From assembly GCA_964006375.1 (NCBI GenBank), contig OZ023267.1:38163753-38227752 (forward strand): a DNA stretch of 64,000 bases, written 5' to 3'. Positions within the stretch are counted from its first letter, which is position 1, and every line of letters starts with the position of its first letter. Shown here one piece after another: positions 32,762 through 44,605 of this stretch. The notes beneath the pieces were generated by a model. That model worked only from the letters and a program-made list of their open reading frames with translations. It had not been told where the DNA came from and did not search any database. The DNA comes from Tillus elongatus (lineage: Eukaryota > Arthropoda > Insecta > Coleoptera > Cleridae). Made by a program: the position numbers and the translations under genes.

Positions 32762-35030
32762 ATTTCAACAACACACCACGAAGGCTTACTGCCTAAATAC
32801 TATCGTACCGTGGGTGTTGACAAGGAGGAAAGAGGCAGCTTGTTAATTCTGGACTTGAAGGTTTGGAGGTTCGGAGGAGAAGGAAAAACATGTGCCGGCA
32901 AGGAATTTCACAACTTGGAAGTCCTCGGGGCAAAAGAGCGGGCATAACAAGATGTTCTATGTCTGGTGACCTGGACAGTAAAAAGGTGCATTCGCTCTGT
33001 TCCCCTGGTGGATCTGTTGGGGGCAGCAGGTGGGGGGACTATGGAGGAAAGCTCCTCTGAGCAGTTCCCATGCAGATATCTATAAAGGAGAGAGAGGTCA
33101 CCAACGGCACGTCGGTGGGCAAGGGATGGCAGCCTTTGGGTGAGGGTAGGGTCACCGATGAGACGTATAGCTCTCTTTTGAATGGAGTCCAGGATAGCGA
33201 GTGTAGAAGCGGCAGTGGCACCCCAGATGTGGGAGCAGTATTCGAGGTTTGGCCTTATTAATGAAGTATATAAGGTATAGAGATTAGCTGGTGAAAAGTA
33301 TTTGCGAGCCCGGAAGAGGAAACCTAATTTCTTAGCAGCCGCTTCTGCAATTGATGTGACATGTTGGTGCCAATTAAGATTTCGATCCACAGAAATGCCA
33401 ACAAGAGAAAAGGACTCATTACTTTCAATAACTTGGTTGTTCATTGTGATGGGTCTAGTGCTGGTGTATCTCTTGTGAGAAAGAAAGCAAGACTTAGTTT
33501 TGGTGGGGTTGAATTGTACAAGATTTCTACTTCCCAGTCTAATATTTTTTGGAGATCCACGGAGACAGAACCCTCCATGAGTCTGCGATCCTCATCTAAT
33601 TGGGCTAAAGAGACAGGCTTAGAATATTGTATATTTGAATGGAGGGTGCTGTCGTCCGCGTAGCTGTGAACTGGGTTGGATGTGCTCGAGAGGAGGTCAT
33701 TGATGTGGAGAAGAAACAAAGTAGGGGCTAAAGCTGAACCTTGAGGAACTCCTGCATTAATTGGATACAGTTTAGAGGAATGGCCATCCACAACAACAGA
33801 TATGCTCCTGATGGAGAGGAAATTTGCTGTCCACATACAGAGTTTTGGTGGTAGGCCATAGGCCGGAAGTTTATTAAGCAGCGCTGCGTGCCAGACCTGG
33901 TCGAATGCTTTGGATATGTCTAGAGCAACAATCTGGGATTCACCGTGTTGTTCCATAGACTTGTTCCAAGAATGGGTGACAAAAGAAATGAGGTCGGCAG
34001 TCGATCTGCGCTGACGGAATCCATACTGCCTGTTGTGGATTAGACTGTGTTTTTCAAGAAATTTTAGTAATTCGGTGTTTATATACTTTTCCATCACTTT
34101 AGAGACGACTGAAAGGAGAGAAATGGGCCTGTAGTTGCTGGGAAGCGCTTTGGATCCTTTCTTGGGGATGGGTTGTACTCGAGCAGTTTTCCAGTTACTA
34201 GGGAATATGCCTTTATTATAAGATATCTGAAACAGACGAGTCAGGACAGGAGCAAGCTCTTGTGCGCATTTTTTGAGAACAATTGCTGGGATCTCGTCAA
34301 GGCCAGAGGCTTTCCTGGTATTAAGAGAAGAGGACATCTTTCGTACCTTTTTAGTTTTGAAAATGATATCCGTCATTTTATGCGCGACATTGGTGACTGT
34401 TGGTGGTTGAACATTTGGAGGTGGGTTGAGAGTAGAATTGCCGGCGAACAAAGAAGCAAAAAGTTCAGCCTTGCCCAGGGCGGTAGAAACAATTTCATCC
34501 CCTGAGACAAGAGGTAGGAACGTGCTTTTGCAGAAATTATTCCCAATAGATTTAGCAAGAGTCCAGAAGGGTTTGCCGCCGTTGGAGCTTAAGAGGACTT
34601 TGTTTTTGATGTGGTTATTAAACGAGTTTTTTGCCTCGGAAAGAATGCGGACATAGCGGTTTCTTGCGTCGTTAAATGCTTGACGATTTTCTTGACTGGG
34701 ATTGTGTAGAAGCGTTTTGTCAGCTTTGACCTTTTAAAGTCTGGCCTTGTCACAGGATTTAGAAAACCAGGGCTTTTGAGTGGCTGAAGAGGTTTTCTGT
34801 GTACGTGCGATAAATAATTCCATGCCAGCTTGGATAATTTCGGTGACGTTTTGTGAGATATCAGAGGGGTCAGGATGAGAGAAGCAGACAGACGCCCATG
34901 GAAATGAGGAAAAGTAATCCCGCATTTCGTCCCAGTTTGCGGAGTTGTAGTGCCAAACGATACGTGGGTGTGATGACTGTGTTACCTTGGGTTACATTGC
35001 GCAGGAAGCAGTGACCATGCCGTGGTCTGA
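32762..35030 (-). pseudogene. Jockey/CR1-type LINE copy D with open RT core
   Basis: On the minus strand, the copy starts inside the endonuclease C-terminus (GRSDHGMVTA near 35020) and runs through the RT to the common 3' end at 32762. The RT core is open for 336 codons (34451-33441): RKASGLDEIPAIVLKK, SNYRPISLLSVVSKVMEKYI, VALDISKAFDQVWHAALLNK, NAGVPQGSALAPTLF and HSYADDSTLHSN are all intact. A one-base loss near 33535 shifts the frame before the C-terminal part (178 codons to 32908). The truncated endonuclease and the shift make it non-autonomous. It is the best reference for the RT of this family here. Confidence 0.88.
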
Positions 35031-35224
35031 GCGCCCAAGAAATAAGTCTAAACTTGTGGCTGAAAATGATACAATTTTGACTAAATTTTAATCTAAATGT
35101 CAATTGTTCTAAAGTTCTGTCATCTGATTTCTAATCTCCAAAATTACCTCACCTCATTATGTACCATTACAATTTCCAGAAATATGGATGGTACTTGAAA
35201 TCAATTTCTTCATTTTACTCAAAA

Positions 35225-35306
35225 ACTTCTATATTTTAAAACTTGACTCAAATTAAATTCTACATCTTTTTAAAGTAAATGGCATATGGAGTTTTAACTT
35301 GCACAG

Positions 35307-35387
<81 letters not shown>

Positions 35388-35404
35388 AGTTTTAACTTGC
35401 ACAG

Positions 35405-35496
<92 letters not shown>

Positions 35497-35560
35497 CTGT
35501 GCAAGTTAAAACTCCATATGCCATTTACTTTAAAAAGATGTAGAATTTAATTTGAGTCAA
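35225..35560. repeat. Inverted repeat enclosing two (AT)n arrays
   Basis: A ~70-bp arm (from ACTTGACTCAAATTAAATTC to TTAACTTGCACAGCCTA) recurs as its reverse complement from 35491 (TAGGCTGTGCAAGTTAAAAC) to TTTGAGTCA at 35560. Between are (AT)n at 35309-35385, a direct partial copy of the arm (TGGAGTTTTAACTTGCACAG), and (AT)n at 35407-35494. The whole could fold as one long cruciform. Confidence 0.9.
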
Positions 35561-35564
35561 TCAC

Positions 35565-36051
35565 ACCGATAACTCAAAAAATTATAAGCCTATTTTGATT
35601 AAATTTGATGAGTACCCGCATCTTGTAAGTCACTTGGATAAGTTCGTTATCCAGGAAAATCGACACAGTTTTGCCCGGAAAATTTTGCGTTTTCGTTCGG
35701 GAAATTTTTATATCTCCGGAAATAACAAAGTAAGGGCAACCAAATTTTGTACCCGGATTTATACCATTAAAAAAATTACGTACCAAAATTTTGATCTGCA
35801 AGTTAAAAGACAAAAAAGCTATAGGCATTTAAAGACAAAAATTGGGGTTTTCCTCAAAACGTCAAAGTTGCAATTTGAAACGTCAAAATTGGCAACATTT
35901 AGGCAAAGGACCTGAAAATAATACGGGTTATGCAGAGAAAATATCACTAGAAGAATGTTTTCCAAACCCTGAAGTCAAGTCTCAGCTTCAACCCTTATTA
36001 TCCTTTATTTTACAAAAATATTTCCAGAAAATTCATTTCAAATACACCTTT
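35565..36051 (+). mobile_element. Composite element body fragment
   Basis: Begins at the CACACCGATAACTCAAAAAA block and follows the body to AATTCATTTCAAATACACC. It lacks end B. It is bounded on the left by the cruciform with (AT)n arrays, suggesting exchange of the original array side. Confidence 0.7.
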
Positions 36052-36854
36052 TAGTGAATTTTCTTCAAAAAAAATCACTAATGAGGAGATCCCGACTTTT
36101 GAATTTTGAAAAATTTTCTTCAAATGAGCGCTAATTAGGCCCCCTAGAACAAATATCCGGGGTCAGTTACTAAATTTGGTGAATACCTTTCTTTTGCAAG
36201 TGGCTAGGAGAACTTCGTTAGCCAGGAAAATCGACACAGGTTTTCCCGGAAAATTTTGTTTTCTTTAAAAAAAAAATATCTCCGGAAGTAAGAAGGCAAG
36301 GGCAACTAAATTTGGTTCGCGAGTTTATATCATTATAGCTAAATTACTTACCAAAGTCTAGTTCTGTAAGATAAAAGACAAAAAAAGTTATAGACATTTA
36401 AAGAAAAATAAATTGGGGTTTAATACGGGCCATGGAAAGAAAATGTCTCAAGAAGAATGTTTTGCAAACCCTGAAGTCTTAGTTTCAACCATCATTGTCC
36501 TTCATTTTACTAAAATGTTTCCAGAAAATTCATTTCAAATAGACCATTTCTCTGATGCTTTGGCAGTAGTCTTAGCTATAGAGTTTATCGTTTAATGGTA
36601 TATAGTTTTGTCGAATTTTCGTAAAAAATCAATTACGCTTAATATATCCGTTATTATACATGATGCGAAAAAAATTGTATACATTAATTATATGGTGTCT
36701 GGAGCTACATCTTAATTTTTTTTTTCTACAATCACAGAGTGGCCCATATGTCGTTGGTAAAAATTCTCTTTTTTTTTGTAATCAAACACTCCTTATGTTA
36801 TTGAATTTTTGCATTTTCCATCGAAATATAATGCATGTTTGTAAGAAAAGAAAT
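36052..36854 (+). mobile_element. Composite element, (AT)n array deleted
   Basis: The end-B hairpin starts at 36052 and continues to CCGGGGTCAGTT, which joins directly to ACTAAATTTGGTGAATACC. The array and the ATAACTC block are therefore missing. The body then runs to TTGTAAGAAAAGAAAT before the inverted-repeat element at 36855. Confidence 0.75.
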
Positions 36855-37164
36855 TCGGGATGCAGCAACTGCGTTATGGTAGCAAATTTTCATTAAATGC
36901 TTCAAATTTGAATAGCTCAATTTGCTATTAACCTATAAGGTTGACCAAGAAACCAGTTTTTTCGGGAACACCTTAAGTTTACGTTCGGAAATTTTTGTAC
37001 ATTTTCAAACAATAAAGTTATATTGACGCATTCCACATTGTTCCTACTATATAGGTTATACTGGTAACAAAATTTGATGCCTGCGTTCTTAAAAGAAACA
37101 CATATTTGCTATTAAAAAGATTTTAATGAAAATTCACTACCATAACGCACTTGCTGCGTCCAGA
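36855..37164. mobile_element. ~310-bp inverted-repeat element (MITE-like), complete
   Basis: Starts TCGGGATGCAGCAACTGCGT and ends GCACTTGCTGCGTCCAGA. The arms extend inward through GGTAG(C/T)(G/A)AATTTTCAT. The interior includes CAACCTATAAGGTTGACC-like, ACAATAAAGTTAT and CTACTATATAGGTTATACTG. There is no coding capacity. Confidence 0.85.
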
Positions 37165-37483
37165 TTTTTATTTTTTGTGCTGAAGCACCTGATTCCATCT
37201 ACATTCAGGGATGCTTTATAGACTTTTCAGTGAGATGTTTTTTACAGCATGATTAAGTTCAATTCTGTTGTTCGGTATTTAGTTGATACACTTTAACTAG
37301 TTGCAGAATTGTAAGTTCTTACTCATTTTATTTTTAGGAATATTTTTGTTACTTCTTTAGTCATTTCAGTACTCCTGAAGATGACTCAATGTGGGCCTAA
37401 ATATATTGAGTTTTAGTACAAAGTGACTTCAAGAATTTTATGGCCCTCAGTATTTTGGTGGTAATTGCTCTTATAATACCAGT

Positions 37484-37700
<217 letters not shown>

Positions 37701-37829
37701 CTTATCAATTGTGTTGAAGAAAATTCCATAATGGTTCCATAATGGATTATAGCTTAAAAAATCAAGGCATCATTTTTAGTCACAGTGAAACCGTTCCATG
37801 TAGAGATTATTTCTCTGGTTTCACAAAGA

Positions 37830-38045
37830 TTTGTTTTCTTCTTTGTAACCGGTTTCGATGTTAGTCATTTTTATTTTAGTTTCATTTTTACAGAATTTTT
37901 CAATCAGAACATCGTGACGTAGCAACAGAATTATATTTGTAGCTGTCGTGAATGTGTATAAATCAATTCCATTTTCCTCTGCCTGATGATGCTGTCAAGC
38001 AGCGAAACCGGTTACAGTGAAGAAAACAAACATTTTTGGAGTAAG
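37830..38045. repeat. Foldback locus with hammerhead-like core
   Basis: The left arm (GTTTTCTTCTTTGTAACCGG then TTTCG) and right arm (CGAAACCGGTTACAGTGAAG then AAAAC) are inverted around about 130 bp. The right arm carries CTGATGA (37983-37989), one T, a GCTG/CAGC stem with a TCAAG loop, then GAAAC (38004-38008). Confidence 0.7.
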
Positions 38046-38149
38046 AAACATGGTATCTAACGTCTGTATTTACTGTGTGGTAGTATTGACTCTATATTAT
38101 TAGCGAAATTTTCTATTTTATTTAATTATTGCCCCTCGTACATTCGAGA

Positions 38150-38640
38150 GTGCTAAATTCTCCAGGACCAGGTGATGTAAACATTCGACCGAATTCATCT
38201 GAGAGTGTCTCTAATCCATTCAATCGTCCATCGAATTAAGTGTCAAAGACATTTTCAATTATCGAGTGTTTGTAAACGAGAGTATTCTCTGTCGCGATGG
38301 GTTTTCCAAGATACGCTTCGTCTCCCTGGAGGCTGGGGCCTGGAGTCGACGGAGCCAGCGGAGCGTCCATGCAGGGAACCGCTTAATGCCGGTTTCACGG
38401 CTTGCTTGCTTGCTTCAACCGTGTAATTTTGCATTTGCAGCGGCTTCACTAAGCGTAAGGTTTTCTAGTTAAGTGGTCCACAAAATTCGGCTAGTCTATA
38501 TAAGGATGGCGAGCGGTTTCTGGGAGCAGTTGTCTTCTGAATTTCACCACGTCTACTACGACAATAATAACTGCGTGTTTTCTGTGAAAAGAGAAAGCTC
38601 TTATAACTTATTTGTGGTAGCATCCAAAATCAATATTTGA
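38150..38640 (+). other. Lower-AT stretch around the candidate promoter
   Basis: It contains CTCCCTGGAGGCTGGGGCCT and GCAGGGAACCGCTTAATGCC, unlike its neighbours. Frames of 73, 68 and 64 codons overlap but have no domain. No repeat partner was noticed. Confidence 0.3.
38497..38531 (+). promoter_or_regulatory. TATA box plus initiator-like motif
   Basis: TATATAAG (38497-38504) is followed by GCAGTTG with the A at 38528, which places the TATA start at -31. That is the normal arthropod core-promoter spacing for TATA and a TCAGT-type initiator, although the C before CAGT is G here. The surrounding 38150-38600 is less AT-rich than average. No downstream gene is visible; it could be the promoter of a retroelement LTR or an exon-1 region. 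Confidence 0.4.
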
Positions 38641-38869
38641 TTTCATTTTGAAGCATTTTAAATAACTTATATTTTTATAAGTGCAAATTGAAGTGGTGAA
38701 ATAAATATATAATGTGGATAATAACAGGTGTGGCAGAAACTAGTGAAATATGAAAGCATTATACTTTGTGCATTATGTGTTTTACTTATTACCTTTTGTT
38801 ACTAGAATGTGGGATAATTTTAATAATACTAAATACATTTCTTTGGCTTCACAAATATACACGTTTTCT

Positions 38870-38990
38870 TTTTTTTTTCTGTAACCGGTTTCGCTGCTTG
38901 ACAAAACCATCAGACAGGATGCAATTGCGATTTTCTCCTGTCAGATGATGCTGTACAAGCAGCGAATTACCGAAAAGAAAAATATAACGA
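38870..38990. repeat. Foldback locus, decayed, same family as 37.8-38.0 kb
   Basis: The left arm TGTAACCGGTTTCGCTGCTT and right arm AAGCAGCGAATTACCGAAAA are inverted. The left arm read on the minus strand gives CTGATGG...TTGTCAAGCAGCGAAACCGG, and the right arm gives CAGATGATGCTGTACAAGCA. Both show the stem plus GAAAC-type layout with substitutions. Confidence 0.65.
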
Positions 38991-39099
38991 ACATTAGTGA
39001 AGTCAGAGAAAGATTATCCGTCTCTATTTAGTGTAGAATGGTTTCACCAAGTAAGGGGCGACCACAATTAATGAATTTTAATAATAATATAAATGTGAA

Positions 39100-39600
39100 C
39101 GTGTGGATGTTGGTATGTTTGTCACTCAATCATGCGTAAACGCTGGACGTATTTGGTTAACATGTGTTAAGGAGATGCACCATGGTCTGATTCGACACAT
39201 ACAATACCTGGTAACACAGAATTTTACCCCAAGGGGTAAAACAGGCGTTGGAAGTTTATATGGATGCCATATGTTTTTGAAGTAAGACGTGAAAATCAGT
39301 ATTTACGTTAGGATTTTAAAATTGTAGGATAGCTGCATCACCAGTTTCGGAAAATCAACTATCAGTGTTGTAAAATAAGGGATAAAAGTGTGATATGTTT
39401 GTTACTCAATGACGCATAAACGGTAGAACGTGTTTGGATAAAACCTGGCAGTAGACCTTGACCTGAATCACCACCTAGAATGCTTTTTATCCACTTCTTA
39501 GGGGGTGAAATAAGGAATGGAACATGGTTAAAAGTCCTATCTCTTTTACGCCAGAGACGTGAAAATGGGTATTTAGGTCAATAGTTATAAATAATGAAAC
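39100..39600. repeat. Tandem pair of ~290-bp units
   Basis: GGTATGTTTGTCACTCAATC then TGCGTAAACGCTGGACGTAT (about 39113) recurs as GATATGTTTGTTACTCAATG then CGCATAAACGGTAGAACGTG (about 39395). Both units end with GACGTGAAAATSRGTATTTA. From memory, similar GTTTGTAACTCAATCACG-type repeats are common in insects. Noncoding. Confidence 0.65.
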
Positions 39601-39825
39601 CTGTATCAGCATTTAGAACTAGATAAAACAAACAAATTGATTTACACTATTTTTATTGTATGTATAACTGCAGTTTCGCTAAAGTTGTCAGCTTTGTCAA
39701 AGACAGAAGCTAGAGAAATAGTCTCTACGCCTGTATTTACTGTATGTTGGTTAGGGATCTTCGATATACATTGATGCGTGATAAACATCCATATTTTAAA
39801 TACACTTGGAGTAACGCAACTCACC

Positions 39826-39990
39826 ACAACACATATTTCAGAGACCTTACGATCGTTTCGTTGACAATGTGAACATCTTCAGAGGAAGAAAATAGAGAAT
39901 ACAGAATTTTCTTCCTCTGAAGATGTTGACATTGTCAACGAAACGATCGTGAGGTATCTGAAATATGTGTTGTGGTGATTTGCGTTTCTC
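39826..39990. repeat. Foldback hairpin locus 2 with hammerhead-like core
   Basis: Arms CCACAACACATATTTCAGAG... and ...CTGAAATATGTGTTGTGGTG pair over about 65 bp around a ~22-bp centre. The right arm reads CCT (39914-39916), CTGAAGA (39917-39923), T, GTTGAC-ATT-GTCAAC (39925-39939), GAAA (39940-39943), CGATCGT, G, AGG (39952-39954). The AGG can pair with the CCT. The related locus 1 has A where this copy has G before AGG. Confidence 0.85.
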
Positions 39991-40029
39991 CAAGTGTACT
40001 TATTAGTGCTCGTCACAGGTTCCAGTTTT

Positions 40030-40140
40030 CACATATCGATATTTTAGAAGCGACGCATCGGTATTATGCGATGTATCGACCGCAAAGAAATATATTCGAT
40101 ACATCGATGTATTGTTCTCGATATATCAATTGCCTTATAA
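40030..40140. promoter_or_regulatory. Cluster of ATCGAT-type palindromes
   Basis: CATATCGATATT, GATGTATCGACC, CGATACATCGATG and CTCGATATATC occur within about 100 bp. TATCGATA is the DRE/BEAF-type word of insects, but the variants here may simply be short inverted microrepeats. Confidence 0.3.
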
Positions 40141-40440
40141 AGCCAGGTTCATACACTCGATAATCGCGAAACTATTTCCTATTGGTGTATTTTAAATAAT
40201 ATGACAATATGATTTAAAATAAACCAATAAGGATACGTTTGGCGGCGATTTCGCAATTCGCTTTTTGCAATTAGTGATTAATGAACATAATTTTACAAGT
40301 TTTTACTTGAAATGAAAACATCTCGGAAAACATAAAGTTTTGTGCATATCATAATATAATAAACCGCACAAGCTCTAAATTGGCAAAGAAGCTGATTTAA
40401 GAGTAAAAAGGCTGACTAAGTAAAATCAAATTATTCAACG

Positions 40441-41103
40441 TAATGAGTCCTTTTATCTTGTTGGCATTTCTGTGGATAGAAATCTTAATTGGCACCAACA
40501 TGTCACATAAATTGCAGAAGCGGCTGCTAAGAAATTAGGTTTCCTCTTCCGGGCTCGCAAATACTTTTCACCAGCTAATCTCTATACCTTATATACTTCA
40601 CAAATAAGGCCAAACCTCGAATACTGCTCCCACATCTGGGGTGCCGCTGCCGCTTCTACACTAGCTATTTTAGACTCCATTCAAAAGAGAGCTATACGTC
40701 TCATCGGTGACCCCACCATCACCCAAAGGCTGCCATCCCTTGCTTACCGACGTGCCGTTGGTGACATCTCTCTCTCTTTTATAGATATCTGCACGGGCAC
40801 TGCTCAGAGGAGCTTTCCTCCATAGTTCCCCCACCTGCTGCTCCCAACAGATCTACCAGGGGAACAGAGCGAATGCACCCTTTTTCTGTCCAGGTCACCA
40901 GACATGGAACATCTTGTTATGCCCGCTCTTTTGTCCCGAGGACTTCCAAGTTGTGGAATTCCTTGCCGGCACATGTTTTTCCTTCTCCTCCGAACCTCCA
41001 AACCTCCAAGTCCAGAATTATCAAGCTGCCTCTTTCCTCCTTGTCAAAACTCACGGTACGATAGTATTTGGGCTGTAAGCCCTCGTGGTGTGTTGTTGAA
41101 ATT
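40441..41103 (+). pseudogene. LINE copy E, 3' fragment only
   Basis: Begins in the SFLVGISVDRNLNWHQH region after motif C and runs through KLGFLFRARKYFSPANL, IRPNLEYCSHIWGAA, AILDSIQKRAIRLIGD and the C-terminal RTSCYARSFVPRTSKLWN to the common 3' end. A stop at TAAATTGCAG (40507) and a shift near 40795 break it. About 660 bp survive. A short A-rich tail follows (ATTAAAAAAAATC). Confidence 0.85.
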
Positions 41104-41189
41104 AAAAAAAATCCTGTTTTTACAGTTTAGAAAAAAAATTGGGATTTCTAATCTTATTTTTATATTATTACTTCCACCTCGTCAATAGG

Positions 41190-42068
41190 TGTAGCAGTAT
41201 GGCATCAGAGACAAAAATTTCAAACATTTTTTTTTGCTTAAATGTTATAAAAAGTGTCAAAACATATGTTTTCTATATAGAAAACATGATTTGGGAACAA
41301 ACCTTTTTTTGTCTGTCGGTCTCTCTGTCTCTCTGTTTGTAGCAACGATAACTTTAAGAAGAGTTGAGATATCGTCTTCAAACTTCGTATACAGTTAGCA
41401 CCTGACAAACGAACGGTTCGAATTGTTTTTGGCTGAAACCTCTTCAGGGGCAGGGGATGAATGGGGGGTGACTTGGTGAAAATTCAAAACTCGTTAAAAC
41501 TCGAGTAACATAACGTTTTAGGGTTTGTTCATTAGACAACTTTCAATTTTATCAAACATCTGGTATTCTGTGCTAAAATTATAATTAGATGTTGAATATG
41601 TGGGGGTGGAATATCGGTGACAAACATTTCGATTTTTTCGCTAAAGTTACGTAGAAAGTCTCAAAACATATAGAAAACTTGATTACAGAACGACTTTTTT
41701 GTCTGTCGATCGGTCGGCCGGTCTGTCCGCCTGTACGTCTGTCTGTTAGTAGGCTCAATAACTTTCGAACGAATTGAGATATCATCTTTAAATTTGGCAT
41801 ACAGTTAGCACCCGACAAAGAACGTTTCGAAGTGTTCTTGGGTAAGATCGTTTCAGGTGTAGGGGATAAATGAGGGGTAGTTTGGTGAAAATTCACATTT
41901 TTTCGTTAAAACTCCAGTAATAGAACCTTGCAGAAGTGTATAGGTACAGGAATACGAATATATTTTTTGTGGCCAAGTCATGGAGATTCATTTCATTTCA
42001 TGTCTTTCTGAGTAGAGTAGGTTATCACAGCTATGTGGAAGTTATGATTCAATTTGCAGCACTATTTT
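41190..42068 (-). repeat. Family P repeat, two units on the minus strand
   Basis: The reverse complement shows CAGAATACCAGATGTTTGAT at about 41558, TCAATTCGTTCGAAAGTTAT, ACAGACAGACGTACAGGCGG and GCTGCAAATTGAATCATAAC at the end near 42060. This is the same unit order as the array at 13790-14645. Confidence 0.75.
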
Positions 42069-42169
42069 GTATCCTGTTTTTCCTTTTTTGTACAGGAATT
42101 CAGTAGAATTTTTTTTTAACTTTACTTTTGATTTTACCGATTCTATGCATCGCAAACAGTGATGACTTT

Positions 42170-42910
<741 letters not shown>

Positions 42911-42954
42911 TAGTTAAGTTTATGGCTCAACGATGTATAATTTTTAGCAAATTT

Positions 42955-43077
42955 TCGTAGAAATAATTCGTTATTGAGGGGACCGCGACTTTAGAATTTT
43001 ACAAAGCTTTCTTCAAATGAGCGCAAACTAGGCCCACTATAATTCATATCCCGGTTTAAGTTCAGTTTTTATCTGTT

Positions 43078-43171
<94 letters not shown>

Positions 43172-43407
43172 CACGTACTTCTACGGTAAAGCTCAATATA
43201 ACTGTTGTTATACAAGATACAGAAAAAAATTGTATACCTTAATTATAGAGTGTCTTAAGCTGCATCTTATAAAAATATGTTGACAATCATAGGGTTGTCC
43301 ATAAGTCATTGGTGATCCCTACAATTGTTTTTCAAACACCCTTATATTATTGCATTTTTGAATTTTTGCATTTTTATCAAAATATAATGGATATTTGTAA
43401 GAAAAAA
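42955..43407 (+). mobile_element. Composite element fragment around an (AT)n array
   Basis: A decayed end B (TCGTTATTGAGGGGACCGCG, TGAGCGCAAACTAGGCCC) leads to (AT)n at 43081-43167. The other side joins at AAGCTCAATATAACTGTTGT, deep inside the usual body. This is an internally deleted copy leading into the inverted-repeat element at 43408. Confidence 0.7.
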
Positions 43408-43692
43408 TCTGGACGCGGTATGTGCGTTTTGGTAGCGAATTTTCATTAAATCCTCAAATTTCAATAACTCAATTTGCTATTAACGTAAGGTTTGTTGGCT
43501 AGGAAATCAACATTTATGTTTATTTTCGAAAAATTTTTGTACATTTTCAAACAATAAGTAATTTTGATAAAATATCATACATTGTTTCTACTACATAGGC
43601 TATACCGGTAATCAGATTGATGCCTACTCGCATTTGCGATTAAAAACATTTTTATGAAAATTCACTTCCATAACGCATTTGCTATGTCCAGA
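43408..43692. mobile_element. Inverted-repeat element (MITE-like), slightly short
   Basis: Starts TCTGGACGCGGTATGTGCGT and ends GCATTTGCTATGTCCAGA. About 285 bp against about 310 for other copies, with a deletion near the ACATTTGCGATTAAAAAC side. Confidence 0.8.
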
Positions 43693-43984
43693 CAATAGGT
43701 TTTATTGAAAAATTGTTGACTAATAAATGTTAAACAAGTTTGTAATAGAAGTTTGTGTTAAAAAAGTAAATATTAATATATAAAGCAGAGCATGCATTTC
43801 ACGGTATGTGAGAAATTCTTAGGTTACTCAAGCAGTCTGTCAGTTTAAGTTAGGTATTTGGTATTTTTCAATACACAAGCAATGTAGCCATGTACAATAT
43901 GTTTGCATTAGGCTAAATCTATTTGGTGTTACGTGCAAAGGTTTTTTTTTTTTTTGGTGCACATATAATTTTCGTAAAAAAATG

Positions 43985-44075
43985 CATAGATAATTTCTAT
44001 GAAAATTCACTACCATAACGCACTTGCTACGTCCAGTCTTTTAGTGAATTTTAAATAAAAAAAATTCACTAACAG
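43985..44075 (+). repeat. Head-to-tail junction of end A and end B
   Basis: ATGAAAATTCACTACCATAA continues through CGCACTTGCTACGTCCAG (outer edge of end A, 44036), then only TCT, then the end-B hairpin TTTAGTGAATTTTAAATAAA...AAATTCACTAA (from 44042). The two outer ends of the composite family touch. The sequence after the hairpin is not the usual end-B interior. Confidence 0.65.
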
Positions 44076-44605
44076 AGAGGTATTTTGGCATCTTTTGGTA
44101 CTCCAACCCAGAATATGATTTCTTTTATCGATGAATTTGAATAAGTTACTTTTCTCATACATTTTTTTAACTTTGTGAGCTTCTTATGGAAAAAACTTTA
44201 AATGTCTAACACTCAATTTCTATGAAGCTGGAAAATTAAAATTCGGTACCTATATGTAGCTATTGTAGTTTTTTTGAAAGACACTTGCGTTGCACCTTTC
44301 ATTCAGGTTACAAAAGTTTTCCAGAAAAAAAATTAATTTTTACCAGAAAGACTGATCCGCTCAGGCTAACTAGTAAACTTGTCTAAGCTATTTACAAAAG
44401 CTTCTGCCAAATTAAACGTGGCAGGTATTTTTTTCTGGTTAATAGCTTGAATCATTTTATTTTAGCCAATCCAATCAAACCGTCATAAAAAAGAAGAATT
44501 TTTGTAACTTGTTTTTTTATATTTTGTCAGTAAAAGAAGAACCAATATGGAAAGAATATTTGTAAAGATACAAAAAATGCCGGTATCTAGGATTATATGT
44601 ACAGG

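Noticed and set aside
33361..34656. Plus-strand frames opposite LINE copy D (110, 100 and 76 codons)
   Set aside because: They are antisense shadows of the RT coding strand; the same shadows occur opposite the other LINE copies.
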